From JACCVG01 sp034664165 (GTDB taxonomy: Bacteria > Actinomycetota > Thermoleophilia > Solirubrobacterales > Thermoleophilaceae), in NCBI GenBank assembly GCA_034664165.1, contig JAXDIE010000082.1:1-57372 (forward strand): a stretch of DNA of 57,372 bases, read 5' to 3'. The position numbers and the translations under genes are program-made. The notes under the pieces were generated by a model, which saw only the letters and a list, made by a program, of their open reading frames with translations, did no database searches and had not been told where the DNA came from. Position 1 is the stretch's first letter, and each line of letters starts with the position of its first letter. Shown piece after piece: positions 42,772-52,883 of this stretch.

Positions 42772-43245
42772 TCACGGTAGAGGAGGCGGCAACGGCGCGG
42801 GCGGCCCGCCCATCGGGCGCCGCGGCGCGGACTGCAGGAACGGGCGGGGCGGCGTGCCCGATTCCCACGCGTGGAGCATGCGATCGGCCTGCTCCCGGGT
42901 CAGGGCGCCACGGCCGACTGCTTCATCCAGGCGGTCCTGGAAGACCTCACGGAAGGCCGTCTCGACCTTCTCCGGGGTAACGCCGAGCTTCTTCGCCAAC
43001 GCGGCATGGAACTCATCGCGCCGCTGTTGGAAGCGCTCGGGGTCGATCTGCATCCGGAAGCCGGGCGGCGGGCCCATCGGCCCCATCGGCCTTTGGCCGG
43101 GGCCCGGGCGGAATGGCATCCCGGGAGGCGGCGCGGCTGCGGCACTGCCGGGACGCACGTCTCCCTGCACCACGGCCATCGCACCGGCGCCGAGCAGCCC
43201 GGCGGTGGCAAGTGCGGTCATCTTGAGCGGTCCACTGGAGATCAT
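42772..43245 (-). CDS. secreted Pro/Gly-rich helical protein (possible CpxP/DUF2680-like)
   Basis: The 157-residue product has a signal-type N-terminus (ALATAGLLGAGAMAVVQG), a Pro/Met-rich stretch (PFRPGPGQRPMGPMGPPPG) and a helical unit FHAALAKKLGVTPEKVETAF ... ALTREQADRMLHAWESG, typical of small exported proteins with DUF2680-like helices. It ends in a Pro tract. I infer an envelope stress or signal-modulating protein for the adjacent two-component pair, as CpxP does for CpxA; this is by analogy. AAGGAAA precedes the ATG at 43245. A longer start (43362) lacks a signal. Confidence 0.65.
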   Translation of the reverse strand: MISSGPLKMTALATAGLLGAGAMAVVQGDVRPGSAAAAPPPGMPFRPGPGQRPMGPMGPPPGFRMQIDPERFQQRRDEFHAALAKKLGVTPEKVETAFREVFQDRLDEAVGRGALTREQADRMLHAWESGTPPRPFLQSAPRRPMGGPPAPLPPPLP

Positions 43246-43722
43246 CAGGATTTCCTTTTCCTCGGTGAAGGGAGATCCAATGGTCCGCAACGGGCCTGTG
43301 AGGGTGCTAAGACCCCGATGAAACTTCGGTGAGGCGACCCGCAAGGGTACGGGGCGCCGCATGGCGACGCCTATCGGCCCCCGTTACCAGCCGTTGTCTG
43401 TTGTTTCGCGGGGATCGCTCATGTATTGGGCCGGCGCCGCTGGGCGGGTCGGGCTCATTCCGTGTGGGCCGGCGCTCTCGCGCCTGCTCTTGAGGATCGG
43501 ACGCGGCAGTATCCGGTGTCCGTTGCCTGACGCGCTCCCGCTCGCCGGCGAATCAAGTCTGAAGTTGTTCAACAAGGCAAACATCCAAGCCTCAGTCTCC
43601 GGTACCCCTACCGTGAGTCGGTCACCCGGTTGGGTGAAGTTTCGATACGAGTGCGGACGTTCCTTCCGGCGCCCACCTGTTTTTCAAGGTAGCGCTCGCC
43701 CATCCGATGTGCGCCGGTTGGC
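43246..43722. other. intergenic region between two divergent two-component operons
   Basis: This stretch of almost 480 bp has no convincing gene. Short ORFs in it have poor codon use and no recognisable domain. GAAACTTC near 43320 and its complement GAAGTTTC near 43637 form a widely spaced inverted pair of unknown meaning. Promoters for both operons should lie here. No riboswitch or RNA could be recognised. Confidence 0.5.
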
Positions 43723-43749
43723 CTGCACCGGATCTGCACGCGATCTGCA
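43723..43749. promoter_or_regulatory. three CTGCA direct repeats, 11-bp period (OmpR-type site)
   Basis: CTGCA begins at 43723, 43734 and 43745, each 11 bp apart, within GCACCGGAT/GCACGCGAT-like spacers. Such 11-bp (one helical turn) direct repeats are the usual binding sites of OmpR/PhoB-type response regulators. They lie 35 bp before the start of the response-regulator gene at 43784, so autoregulation is likely. Confidence 0.6.
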
Positions 43750-43783
43750 GCCCGCCTGAACCCGCCCCTGAAAGACTCGCTCC

Positions 43784-44467
43784 ATGCCGGAAGCACTCAT
43801 CTGCGTCATCGAGGACGAACGCACCATCGCCGCGGCCATCGCCTCCCGCCTGCGGGCCGAGGGCTTCGCGGCCGAGGTGGCCCACGACGGAACCGCCGGG
43901 ATCGAGATGTGCGAGCAGCTGCGCCCCGACCTGGTGGTGCTGGACCTGATGCTCCCCGGCACCGATGGCCTGGAGGTGTGCCGGCGGGTCCAGAGCTCAC
44001 GGCCCGTCCCCGTACTGATGCTCACCGCCCGCGGCCAGGAGGAGGACGTCCTGATCGGCCTGGGTGTCGGCGCCGATGACTACATGACCAAGCCGTTCTC
44101 CCCCCGGGAGCTCGTGGCCAGGGTCCGCGCCCTGCTGCGCCGCGTCGAGCGCCGGCCCTCGCCTCCGGCGGGGCGCCTGAGGATCGGTCCGCTCGAGCTG
44201 GATCCGGGAGCCAGGCGCGTCCTGGTGGGCGGCAGCGAGGTGCACCTCACCCCCACCGAGTTCGACCTGGCCGCGCTCATGGCCTCGCGCCCCGGGATCG
44301 TGTTCAGCCGCGAGCAGCTGTTGGCCGATGTGTGGGGCTGGCGCGACAGCGGCGGCCTTCGCACCGTCGACTCCCACGTGCGCGGGCTCCGGGCCAAGAT
44401 CGGCACCGGGCTGATCCGGACCGTGCGCGGGATCGGCTACTCGCTCGAGCCGGGGGGAGCCGAATGA
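43784..44467 (+). CDS. OmpR-family response regulator
   Basis: The 227-residue regulator has a receiver with acidic pocket (VIEDER), phospho-Asp in LVVLDLMLPGTDG and the Lys of ADDYMTKPFSPRELV. The winged-helix C-terminal domain has LTPTEFDLAALMASRPGIVFSREQLLADVWG in part, and ends in RTVRGIGYSLEP. It precedes its kinase with an overlapping start (ATGA). The 11-bp repeats just upstream suggest self-control. Confidence 0.91.
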   Translation: MPEALICVIEDERTIAAAIASRLRAEGFAAEVAHDGTAGIEMCEQLRPDLVVLDLMLPGTDGLEVCRRVQSSRPVPVLMLTARGQEEDVLIGLGVGADDYMTKPFSPRELVARVRALLRRVERRPSPPAGRLRIGPLELDPGARRVLVGGSEVHLTPTEFDLAALMASRPGIVFSREQLLADVWGWRDSGGLRTVDSHVRGLRAKIGTGLIRTVRGIGYSLEPGGAE

Positions 44468-45459
44468 GGCCGCTCGATCGCCTTCCCTCCATCAAGCTCA
44501 AGCTCGGCGCCGTGATCGTCGGCACGGTGGTCGGCACCGTCGCCGTGCTCAGCATCGGCAATCGCCTGGGGCTGCCCCTTTCGACCAGGGTGCTCGCCGC
44601 CACGGCCCTTGGCCTGCTGACGGTCCAGTTCCTGGCGCGTGGAATGACCTCCCCCCTGCGCGAGATGGCTTCGGCCACGCGCGCCATGGCCCAGGGTGAC
44701 TACGACCGGCGGGTGACCGACACATCCCTCGACGAGGTCGGCGACCTCGCCCGCGCATTCAACGCCATGGCGTCGGAGCTGGCCGACGTGGAGCGCCAGC
44801 GCCGCGACCTGGTGGCCAACGTCTCCCACGAGCTGCGCACGCCGATCAGCGCCCTCCAGGCACTTCTGGAGAACATGGCCGACGGCGTGGAAGAGCCGGA
44901 CCCGGAGGCCATCGAGGCGGCGCTGGAACAGACCCAGCGCCTGGGCCGGCTGGTCACCCAGCTGCTGGACCTTTCCCGCTGGGAGGCCGACGCCGTGCAG
45001 CTCGAGCGTTCGTCCTTCGGGATCCAGGAGCTGCTGGAGCAGACGGCCGGCGAGCTCAGCACGGGCGGCAACGGGTCCAATCCGGTCGTGGTCGAGACCC
45101 TCCCGCCCGACCTGCGGCTCACGGCCGACCGGGAGCGGGTACGGCAGGTGCTGACAAACCTGGTGGAAAACGCGGTGCGCCACTCTCCGGCCGGCAGCCC
45201 GGTGTCGGTCACGGCGACCGGGAACGGCCACGGCCTGCAGATCCTGGTGGAGGACCGCGGCCCGGGGATCCCTGCCGAGGAGCTGGAGCGGGTCTTCGAG
45301 CGCTTCTACCGTGCCGACAGCTCAAGGGCCGCAAACACGGGTGAGGCGGGCCTGGGCCTGGCCATCTCGCGCTGGATCGTCGATGCCCACGGCGGCTCCA
45401 TCCGGGCCGAGGCTGGCCGGCCGGATGGCTGCCGCATGGTCGTGGAGCTGCCGCGATGA
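44464..45459 (+). CDS. sensor histidine kinase
   Basis: The 331-residue HK has two close membrane helices (about residues 12-29 and 40-58) with almost no periplasmic sensor, then HAMP, the HisKA box LVANVSHELRTPISAL (phosphorylated His), and HATPase with LTNLVENAVRHSP, VEDRGPGIP and GEAGLGLAISRWIV. With so small an external loop, it may sense the membrane or a partner protein. Its stop overlaps the next start (ATGA), so the DUF4173 protein is its direct co-product. Confidence 0.88.
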   Translation: MRPLDRLPSIKLKLGAVIVGTVVGTVAVLSIGNRLGLPLSTRVLAATALGLLTVQFLARGMTSPLREMASATRAMAQGDYDRRVTDTSLDEVGDLARAFNAMASELADVERQRRDLVANVSHELRTPISALQALLENMADGVEEPDPEAIEAALEQTQRLGRLVTQLLDLSRWEADAVQLERSSFGIQELLEQTAGELSTGGNGSNPVVVETLPPDLRLTADRERVRQVLTNLVENAVRHSPAGSPVSVTATGNGHGLQILVEDRGPGIPAEELERVFERFYRADSSRAANTGEAGLGLAISRWIVDAHGGSIRAEAGRPDGCRMVVELPR

Positions 45460-46892
45460 GCGCCGGGGCGGCACCTTCCCCGCCAGCCCCCTGGCTCACC
45501 CGGACCGCTCCGTGGTTCGCGCCGCTCTCCGTGGGCGTGGCGATCCTTGCCGCACTCAGCCTGGTGGATGAGCCGGTGGGCATCGGCTTCACCCTCGCCC
45601 TGGTTGTGATCTACGCGGCCGCTGCCGTTGCCACCGGCCGGCGCGCCGGATTTGCAGCGGTTTGCTGGTGGGGCGCGGCCCTCCTGGCGGGCATCGCCAC
45701 GCTCCGCAGTGCCGGCTGGCTCGTGGCGCTCTGCCTGCTTGCCTCGCTGGCCCTGGCCGCGATCGCCGCGACCGAAGCCCGAACCTGGCGCGGGCTGCTG
45801 TTCACGTCCTTTGAGTCGACGCTGAGCGGGATCCTCGGGCTGGGGGTCATCGCCGGCCTGCTCGGGCGAGAGCGGAGGGAGCGCACGGGTAAGGCGGGAC
45901 CGGTCGTCCGGGGCCTCCTGATCGCGGCGGCGCTGGTGCTCGTGTTCGGATCGCTCTTCGTGGCGGGCGACGCCGTTTTCGCCAAGACGGTGGCCGATCT
46001 GACGGGATGGCTGCCGGCGGTTGACGAGACGCTGCCGGTGCGCATCTTCACCGCCGCCGTGTTCCTCGCGCTGGCGGGCGCTCTGGCGCGGTTGGCCACG
46101 GCCACGGTGGAGCACACGCCCGATCCGAACCCCCGGGCCGGGCGCCTCGGCCGGATCGAGTGGACCATCGCCCTCGGGGCTCTGGACGCCCTGTTCGCGG
46201 TCTTCGTGGTTCTTCAGGCGATGGTCGTGCTGCGCGGCCACGAGTACGTGGTCCAGACAGCCGGGATGACCTACGCGGAGTACGTGCACCAAGGCTTCGC
46301 CGCCCAGATGGTCGCCGCCGCGCTGACCCTGACGGTGATCGCCGCCGCCTGGCACCTGGCCAGGCGCGACTCCCCCGCCGAGGACCGCCTTCTCCGCACG
46401 CTGCTCGGAGGGCTCTGTGGGCTCACCCTGGCGGTGCTGGCCTTCTGCGTGTGGCGGATCGACCTCTACGTAGAGGCCTACGGCGCCACCCAACTCCGGA
46501 TCCTGGTTGTGGTCATCGCCATCTGGCTGGCCACCGTGTTCATCGCCCTGATCGTGGCCGGCATCCGGCGGTCGGCGTCGTGGCTGCCCCGAGCGGTGGT
46601 CCTCTCGACCGGTGCGATTCTCCTGGGCCTGGCTCTGGTGAACCCGGATGCCTGGATCGCCGACCGCAACATCGACCGCTATCAGCGAACCGGCAAGATC
46701 GACCTTCCCTACCTGGAGGGGCTCAGCGATGACGCCGTACCGGTGCTCGCCACGCGCCTTGCGGATAACCCCTCCCTGAACCTCGCGCAACACGAGGCCG
46801 ACCTGCAGCCCCCCGAGGGCCTGGTCGGCTTCAACATCGGCCGGGAACGTGCCCGGGCCGCGCTGGATGCGCAGCCCCCACCGAACCCCTGA
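45456..46892 (+). CDS. DUF4173 polytopic membrane protein
   Basis: The 478-residue protein has about 11-13 membrane helices. The mid-section AMVVLRGHEYVVQTAGMTYAEYVHQGFAAQ (in part) is characteristic of the DUF4173 family: a Tyr/Gly-rich extracellular loop with AEYV. It ends in a soluble C-terminal region with helical VLATRLADNPSLN. The family function is unknown. Being translationally coupled to a kinase that has almost no sensor domain, it could be the signal receptor. Its stop abuts that of the convergent DUF2207 gene. Confidence 0.75.
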   Translation: MSAGAAPSPPAPWLTRTAPWFAPLSVGVAILAALSLVDEPVGIGFTLALVVIYAAAAVATGRRAGFAAVCWWGAALLAGIATLRSAGWLVALCLLASLALAAIAATEARTWRGLLFTSFESTLSGILGLGVIAGLLGRERRERTGKAGPVVRGLLIAAALVLVFGSLFVAGDAVFAKTVADLTGWLPAVDETLPVRIFTAAVFLALAGALARLATATVEHTPDPNPRAGRLGRIEWTIALGALDALFAVFVVLQAMVVLRGHEYVVQTAGMTYAEYVHQGFAAQMVAAALTLTVIAAAWHLARRDSPAEDRLLRTLLGGLCGLTLAVLAFCVWRIDLYVEAYGATQLRILVVVIAIWLATVFIALIVAGIRRSASWLPRAVVLSTGAILLGLALVNPDAWIADRNIDRYQRTGKIDLPYLEGLSDDAVPVLATRLADNPSLNLAQHEADLQPPEGLVGFNIGRERARAALDAQPPPNP

Positions 46893-48725
46893 CTACCAGG
46901 CGCCGCCGCCGCCGCCTCCGCCGCCGCCACCTCCGCCACCGCTGAAGCCGCCGCCGCCACCCGAGCTGGACTGCGGGGCGACCTGGCTCGAGAAGCTCGA
47001 TGCGAATCCGTAGGCGGCCCCATACGTGAAGGCCGGGCTCGAGAAGAGCAGCGGCGCCTCATTCGGATCGGCCGGCACCGGCAGGCGGCCGGAGCGCACG
47101 ATGGCCTCGGCGGTGTTGAACGCGACGGCGTAACAGAGGATCTGCTCCCAGAGCAGCAGGGTCGCAGCCGGCACATCCTCCAGGCGCGGAAAGTCCCTGG
47201 TCCACTTCTTGAAGGCCGCCCAGCGGGCGTTCTTCTCGCGTGTCTCCGGATCCATTCGCTTGAGGTTCTTCTCTGGTGTGAGGAGCACGAAGATGATCAC
47301 GACGATCGACGGGATCACGATCGGGAACCAAGAATGGATCAGGTAGCCGGCTAGCCACGCGCAGCCGCCGAGCAGTACCACCGCCAGGCCCTCCATGAGC
47401 AGCGGGGAGCGGTTGAGATGCTTGAGCTCGGCGTCCTCGACCTTGTCCGCCGCCGCCTCGAGGCCCTCCCAGCGCCCGCGCCATGTGGCCGAATGCTTGG
47501 GCACGCGCTCGGGCAGGTCGCCGATGCAGCCGGGGCCCGACTCCAGGAGGTTGTCGAAGAAATCGAGGACCTTCGCCTCGTATGGCGTCAGGCCGGTGGC
47601 GTCGGGACGCGACGGCGCGATGGCCAGCTCCAGGTCGAGGTCGTTGTCGGCGTTCCTCTTGGGCTCCGTCGTGTAGTACCGCCGTCTGACGAGGTCGAAG
47701 AGGGTGGCCAGATGGGCGCGGCCCACGTCCTCGATGCCCTCGTTGGCCAGCAGCTGCGCGACCAGCGGGATGTCCTCGTAGGGCGGTGCCGACAGGTGCT
47801 CGGGGACGCCCGCCACGGGCAGCTCGCGGCGGCGGTAGAGGGCCAAGCCCATCAGCAGAGCCACCAGGGCCGCGGGGACGGTGCCGACCAGCAGCGAGGC
47901 GATCCGGGACCACCGCTTGATGGCTGCGAAGCCCTGTTCCTCCGAGACAACCTTCGCGAGACCATCGCCCTGAACCTGGCGCGCACCCGTCACCGACTGG
48001 AAGGCCGATCGGGGCACGGTCCCGCGGAGCTCGACCCAGGTCTCGCTGGGCACGTCCGAGGTCTGAAGTGTGAGGCCATCGGACGTGATGGCGGTGGCGC
48101 CATCGGCCTTGAAGTCCTTCGAGTGGCCGTACACGCGCACCAGCTGGTCGCTTCCGCTCACGCCCGGTGGCAGCACCAGCTTTGCGGTCAGCGCGCCCAG
48201 GCCGCGGTCCCACTGGTCGCCCCACACCTTCCAGTTGACGTCGACGATGTCGTCGTAGGCCACCGTCGCGCCGATTGCCCGGTACGAGACGGTGAAGGTC
48301 CTGAGGCCTGGCTCGGCCTTGTAGTGCCAGACGATCCGCTTGACGTCGCCCTTCGTGATCTCGCCGAACAGCCCGGGGGTGTCGTCGGAGCCCAGGGTGG
48401 TGTCGCCGCCGGGCTGGTACTCGCCCTCCACGTCATCGCTCACGTGGATGTCGGTGATGTCGGCGCGCTCGGTGGTGCCGGGCAGGGTGACGGGTACGTC
48501 GCGGTAGGCGCCCTTGCCCTTGGTCTGGAAGTTGAAGGTCAGGTTCTCCGTGACCAGCAGCGATGCGTCATCGGCCAGGCGCAGCTCGATGTCAGCGTGG
48601 TCGAGGTCGTACTGGGCCGCGGCAAGCGCACTCGGAGCCGCAGGCCCGACGAGCAGAACCGCAGCCAGCGCGAAGCCGGCGAGCCCCGCGGGTCTACTGA
48701 GCGAAGGAGACCTGCGGAGCTTCAC
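46893..48725 (-). CDS. DUF2207 membrane protein with poly-Gly C-terminus
   Basis: The 610-residue product has a signal peptide, a large extracellular beta-rich DUF2207 domain (YDLDHADIELRLADDASLLVTENLTFNF to about residue 240), a membrane helix near 275-295, a cytoplasmic region, and two more helices near 450-490. It ends in a low-complexity tail, SSSGGGGGFSGGGGGGG and then AW. DUF2207 proteins with this Gly-rich end are regularly encoded beside lemA, as here. The function is unknown. The GTG start overlaps lemA by 32 bp. Confidence 0.85.
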   Translation of the reverse strand: MKLRRSPSLSRPAGLAGFALAAVLLVGPAAPSALAAAQYDLDHADIELRLADDASLLVTENLTFNFQTKGKGAYRDVPVTLPGTTERADITDIHVSDDVEGEYQPGGDTTLGSDDTPGLFGEITKGDVKRIVWHYKAEPGLRTFTVSYRAIGATVAYDDIVDVNWKVWGDQWDRGLGALTAKLVLPPGVSGSDQLVRVYGHSKDFKADGATAITSDGLTLQTSDVPSETWVELRGTVPRSAFQSVTGARQVQGDGLAKVVSEEQGFAAIKRWSRIASLLVGTVPAALVALLMGLALYRRRELPVAGVPEHLSAPPYEDIPLVAQLLANEGIEDVGRAHLATLFDLVRRRYYTTEPKRNADNDLDLELAIAPSRPDATGLTPYEAKVLDFFDNLLESGPGCIGDLPERVPKHSATWRGRWEGLEAAADKVEDAELKHLNRSPLLMEGLAVVLLGGCAWLAGYLIHSWFPIVIPSIVVIIFVLLTPEKNLKRMDPETREKNARWAAFKKWTRDFPRLEDVPAATLLLWEQILCYAVAFNTAEAIVRSGRLPVPADPNEAPLLFSSPAFTYGAAYGFASSFSSQVAPQSSSGGGGGFSGGGGGGGGGGGGGAW

Positions 48726-49257
48726 GGCTGCCCTCGTCGGCCTCGAAGAACTCGCGCTTCTGGAAGCCCATCATCCCGGCGATCAATACAGCCGGGAAGA
48801 CCTGAATGGCGCTGTTGTAGCTGTTGACCACGTCGTTGTAGACCTGGCGCGCCACGGAGATCTTGTCCTCCGTGTCGGAGAGCTCGGTCTGGAGCTCCAG
48901 GAAGTTCTGGTTGGCCTTCAGGTCCGGGTAGGCCTCGGCGATCGCCAGCAGGCCTCCGAGGGCGCGGGTCAGCATGTTCTCGGCCTGGGCTCGCTCGGCC
49001 GGGTCGGAGCCCTGGGCGCTCACTGCGGCAGCGCGAGCCTGGGTGACGGCCTCGAAAGTGCCCCTCTCGTGAGCGGCGTAGCCCTTCACGGTCTCGACGA
49101 GGTTCGGGATCAGGTCGGTCCGGCGCTTTAGCTGAACGTCGATCTGGGCGAACGAGGACTCGCAGTTGACGCGCAGCTGGACGAGCCGGTTGTACGTGGT
49201 GACCAGCAGCAGCCCGAGGACCACGATGACGGCGACGATGACGATCAGAGCGACCAT
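48694..49257 (-). CDS. lemA: LemA-family protein
   Basis: The 187-residue protein has an N-terminal membrane helix (VALIVIVAVIVVLGLLLV) and a cytoplasmic or exposed helical body. The typical motif is TYNRLVQLRVNCESSFAQIDVQLKRRTDLIPNLVETVKGYAAHE (in part), then the C-terminal FPAVLIAGMMGFQKREFFEADEG. LemA proteins are often paired with DUF2207, as here, and their role is unresolved. It is the first gene of the pair, 20 bp downstream of the crotonase stop. Confidence 0.88.
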   Translation of the reverse strand: MVALIVIVAVIVVLGLLLVTTYNRLVQLRVNCESSFAQIDVQLKRRTDLIPNLVETVKGYAAHERGTFEAVTQARAAAVSAQGSDPAERAQAENMLTRALGGLLAIAEAYPDLKANQNFLELQTELSDTEDKISVARQVYNDVVNSYNSAIQVFPAVLIAGMMGFQKREFFEADEGSREAPQVSFAQ

Positions 49258-49277
49258 TGACGGCGGACTCTAGCGCG

Positions 49278-50081
49278 TCAGTCGTCGAACTCGGCGGGCC
49301 GCTTCTCCAGGAAGGCACCGATGGCCTCGCCCAGGGCGGCTCCGTGCACGGCCATGATCTGCTGGCGGTCCTCGTACTGGACCGCCACCTGCTCCGAGGG
49401 GATCTCGAGGGCCGACCACATTCCCTGCTTGGTCAGCCGGATGCCCCAGGGCGCCCAGGCCGCGATCTGGCTGGCGCCCTCGAGCGCCCGGCTCAGGAGG
49501 GCCTGGTCTTCGACCACGTCAGCCACCAGGCCGATCCGGCCGGCCTCTTCGGCATCCACCCGTCGCGCGGTGAGCATCAGCTCGTGCGCCCGTGAGGCTC
49601 CGATCAGGCGGGGCAGCAGCCAGCTGGTGCCCATGTCGCAGTTGGATACCCCGATGTTCACGAACGCGGCGCGGAACACCGCGCTGCGCGCCGCGTAGCG
49701 GATGTCGCAGCCCAGGGCCAGGGCCATGCCGAAGCCGGCGGCCGGCCCGTTGACCGCCGCGATGATGGGCTGAGGCGTGCTGCGCAGCCTCAGGATCAGG
49801 CTGGACATGTGCTCCTGGTTGCCGAAGTGGTCGCGGGCCGAGTCCGTGCCGGTGTTGTCCGGCGCGGCGCCGTAGCCCTGGAGATCGAGGCCCGCGCAGA
49901 ATCCGTGCCCGGCGCCGGTGAGCACGACGGAGCGGCACGAGCGGTCCGCGGCGATGTCGGCCAACTCGTCGTGAAGTGCCTGGCACAGCTCAGCGCCCAT
50001 CGTGTTGAGCTGATCGGGACGGTTGAGGGTGATGAGCCGGACGTGCGGCTCGGGGCGGCCGGTCAGCAGCACGTCCGCCAC
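49278..50081 (-). CDS. enoyl-CoA hydratase/isomerase family protein
   Basis: The 267-residue crotonase has the oxyanion loop GAGHGFCAGLDLQGYG and AVNGPAAGFGMALALGCDIRYAAR. In the active-site region VNIGVSNCDMGTSWLLPRLIG an Asp occupies the position near the catalytic acid, an arrangement seen in some isomerases. Substrate is unknown. The GTG at 50081 lies 6 bp after the acyl-CoA dehydrogenase stop, so the two act in one degradation pathway. Confidence 0.87.
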   Translation of the reverse strand: MADVLLTGRPEPHVRLITLNRPDQLNTMGAELCQALHDELADIAADRSCRSVVLTGAGHGFCAGLDLQGYGAAPDNTGTDSARDHFGNQEHMSSLILRLRSTPQPIIAAVNGPAAGFGMALALGCDIRYAARSAVFRAAFVNIGVSNCDMGTSWLLPRLIGASRAHELMLTARRVDAEEAGRIGLVADVVEDQALLSRALEGASQIAAWAPWGIRLTKQGMWSALEIPSEQVAVQYEDRQQIMAVHGAALGEAIGAFLEKRPAEFDD

Positions 50082-50087
50082 GCGGAC

Positions 50088-51245
<1,158 letters not shown>

Positions 51246-51334
51246 GGGGCGAGGAGCATATATAGGGGGCTCCGACCTTGCCCGGAGACGGCTCTAGCTA
51301 TCCTCGAGAGAGTCAATTCGAGGCGGAGGCCGGA

Positions 51335-51793
51335 ATGCTTCAGCAACAGCTCCCATGGTTCATCGGCGGCCCCGTCATGGGCCTCTGCGTGGTCGCGGCG
51401 CGCGCCCTGTTCAATGGGCGCCTGGGAGTGACCGGCGGCTTCTCCGAGATCATCTCCAAGGTCTCGCGGGGCAGCCTCAGCTTCGACTGGCGCGGGTGGT
51501 TCGCGCTGGGGATCGTCGTGGCCGGGGTCGGCTTCGCCCTCCTCGCCGGCCAGCAGTCCTTCCAGGGCTACGGCTGGCTGACACGCACGTTCGCGGAGTC
51601 CTCGATCTGGATCCCGGTCATCCTGGTGGCCTCCGGCCTGCTGATCGGCTTCGGGGCCAAGACCGCCGGTGGGTGCACCTCGGGCAACGGGCTGAGCGGC
51701 ACATCGTCGCTGTCCGCCTCGGGCATCCTCTCCACGTGCGTGTTCTTCGGCACGGCGATCGTCGTGGCCAACATCATCCAGGTGGTGATCTAG
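51335..51793 (+). CDS. YeeE/YedE-family sulfur transporter, first half
   Basis: The 152-residue membrane protein has about four helices and the YeeE/YedE motif GAKTAGGCTSGNGLSGTSS, whose Cys is thought to handle thiosulfate or another sulfur oxyanion. Family members exist both as one long chain and as two half-genes, as here. GGCGGAGG precedes the ATG at 51335, which was chosen over the longer ORF start. The second half begins 1 bp after its stop. Confidence 0.85.
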   Translation: MLQQQLPWFIGGPVMGLCVVAARALFNGRLGVTGGFSEIISKVSRGSLSFDWRGWFALGIVVAGVGFALLAGQQSFQGYGWLTRTFAESSIWIPVILVASGLLIGFGAKTAGGCTSGNGLSGTSSLSASGILSTCVFFGTAIVVANIIQVVI

Positions 51794-52261
51794 ATGCTGA
51801 ACCGCGCGTCCGGCCTGGTCATCGGCATCGTCTTCGGCGCGATGATCTGCTGGACCGGGATGATCAATCCCGATGTGATCCTCGGCGCGCTGACCTTCCA
51901 GAGCAGCTACCTCTTCCTGTTCATGGGATCGGCGGTGGGCACGGGCGCCCTCGGGCTCTTCATCCTGCGCAAGCGGGCGCCGAAGGCCGTGCTGGTCGAC
52001 GCCAAGGTGGCCTGGAAGGACGACCCGCCCGCAAGGCGCCACGTGACCGGCAGCCTGATGTTCGGCGTCGGCTGGGGCATCGCGTGCGTGTGCCCGGGCC
52101 CGATCCTGGCGCAGCTCGGCCAGGGCATCCCCTGGGCGATCTACTCCTTCGTCGGGGTGGTCGCCGGGGTGTTCATCTACCTGCGCCGCGGATCCGTGGA
52201 GACCGAGCCGGCCGGGGATCACGCCGCCGCGCAGGCCGCGCCCGCCGCAGCCGTCAACTAG
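51794..52261 (+). CDS. YeeE/YedE-family (DUF6691) transporter, second half
   Basis: The 155-residue protein has about four helices and the matching Cys motif VGWGIACVCPGPILAQLG. It follows the first half directly with no gap, so the two chains probably assemble into a YeeE-like sulfur-compound channel. An Ala-rich cytoplasmic tail ends it. No sulfurtransferase (TusA) gene is next to it. The stop is 33 bp from the convergent DUF1697 stop. Confidence 0.83.
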   Translation: MLNRASGLVIGIVFGAMICWTGMINPDVILGALTFQSSYLFLFMGSAVGTGALGLFILRKRAPKAVLVDAKVAWKDDPPARRHVTGSLMFGVGWGIACVCPGPILAQLGQGIPWAIYSFVGVVAGVFIYLRRGSVETEPAGDHAAAQAAPAAAVN

Positions 52262-52294
52262 CCGACAATCCCGCCTGGGACGCCCTATAGGGGC

Positions 52295-52852
52295 CTAGGA
52301 CGGGTTCGTCGATTCGAAGAACTTCTTCGTCATCCGCTCGATCGTGCCCTTGGTGCGCTGGGTGATCGTCCCGAGCAGCTCGCCGAGCGCCTTGTGGTCG
52401 AGCTCGGAGTCCAGGACGCCGCCACTCGGCAGCCAGTAGAGCTCTCGCCCTTTGATTGACAACTGGTCGTCGTCCGTCCCCAACCCAAGAGCCTTGCTCT
52501 TATTGCTCGCCGTTGGCGCCGCCTTGAGAAACGTCACTTGGAGCTTCCCGGCTGACGCCTCGACCGCCGCTGGGTCGAAGGGCTCATGGGAGGCGATGGC
52601 CCTCACCTCCTTGGCAGACCGGACGAACACCGGCGCCCCGTAGCCCAGTCCCGCTTCCAGGCCCTCCTCGATCCGCGCCTCCAGCGCCGCATCACCCGTC
52701 AGATCACCCGGGTCGAACACGACATTCCCACTGGCCTGAAAGACCGCCACGTCCTGGAAGCCCATTCCCTCGAAGAGGGACTTGAGCTCCGGGTTGGTCA
52801 GGCGGTGGCCGCCGACGTTCATACCTCTCAGGAATGCGGCATGTGTTGACAT
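52295..52852 (-). CDS. DUF1697 protein
   Basis: The 185-residue protein begins MSTHAAFLRGMNVGGHRLTNPELKSLFEGMGF (in part), the diagnostic DUF1697 N-terminus (FLRGINVGG ... L...LG...V.TYIQSGNVVF). Here the latter reads VAVFQASGNVVFD. The function is unknown; a small alpha/beta protein widely found in actinobacteria. The ATG at 52852 was used; the longer ORF would run backwards over ssrA. It is divergent from ssrA, whose promoter overlaps its 5' end. Confidence 0.85.
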   Translation of the reverse strand: MSTHAAFLRGMNVGGHRLTNPELKSLFEGMGFQDVAVFQASGNVVFDPGDLTGDAALEARIEEGLEAGLGYGAPVFVRSAKEVRAIASHEPFDPAAVEASAGKLQVTFLKAAPTASNKSKALGLGTDDDQLSIKGRELYWLPSGGVLDSELDHKALGELLGTITQRTKGTIERMTKKFFESTNPS

Positions 52853-52883
52853 GACTCCCGCACCGTACAATTGACAGTGCACT

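Noticed and set aside
43361..43759. 132-codon plus-strand ORF between the two-component operons
   Set aside because: No ribosome binding site, amino-acid composition unlike neighbours, and no domain; treated as non-coding.
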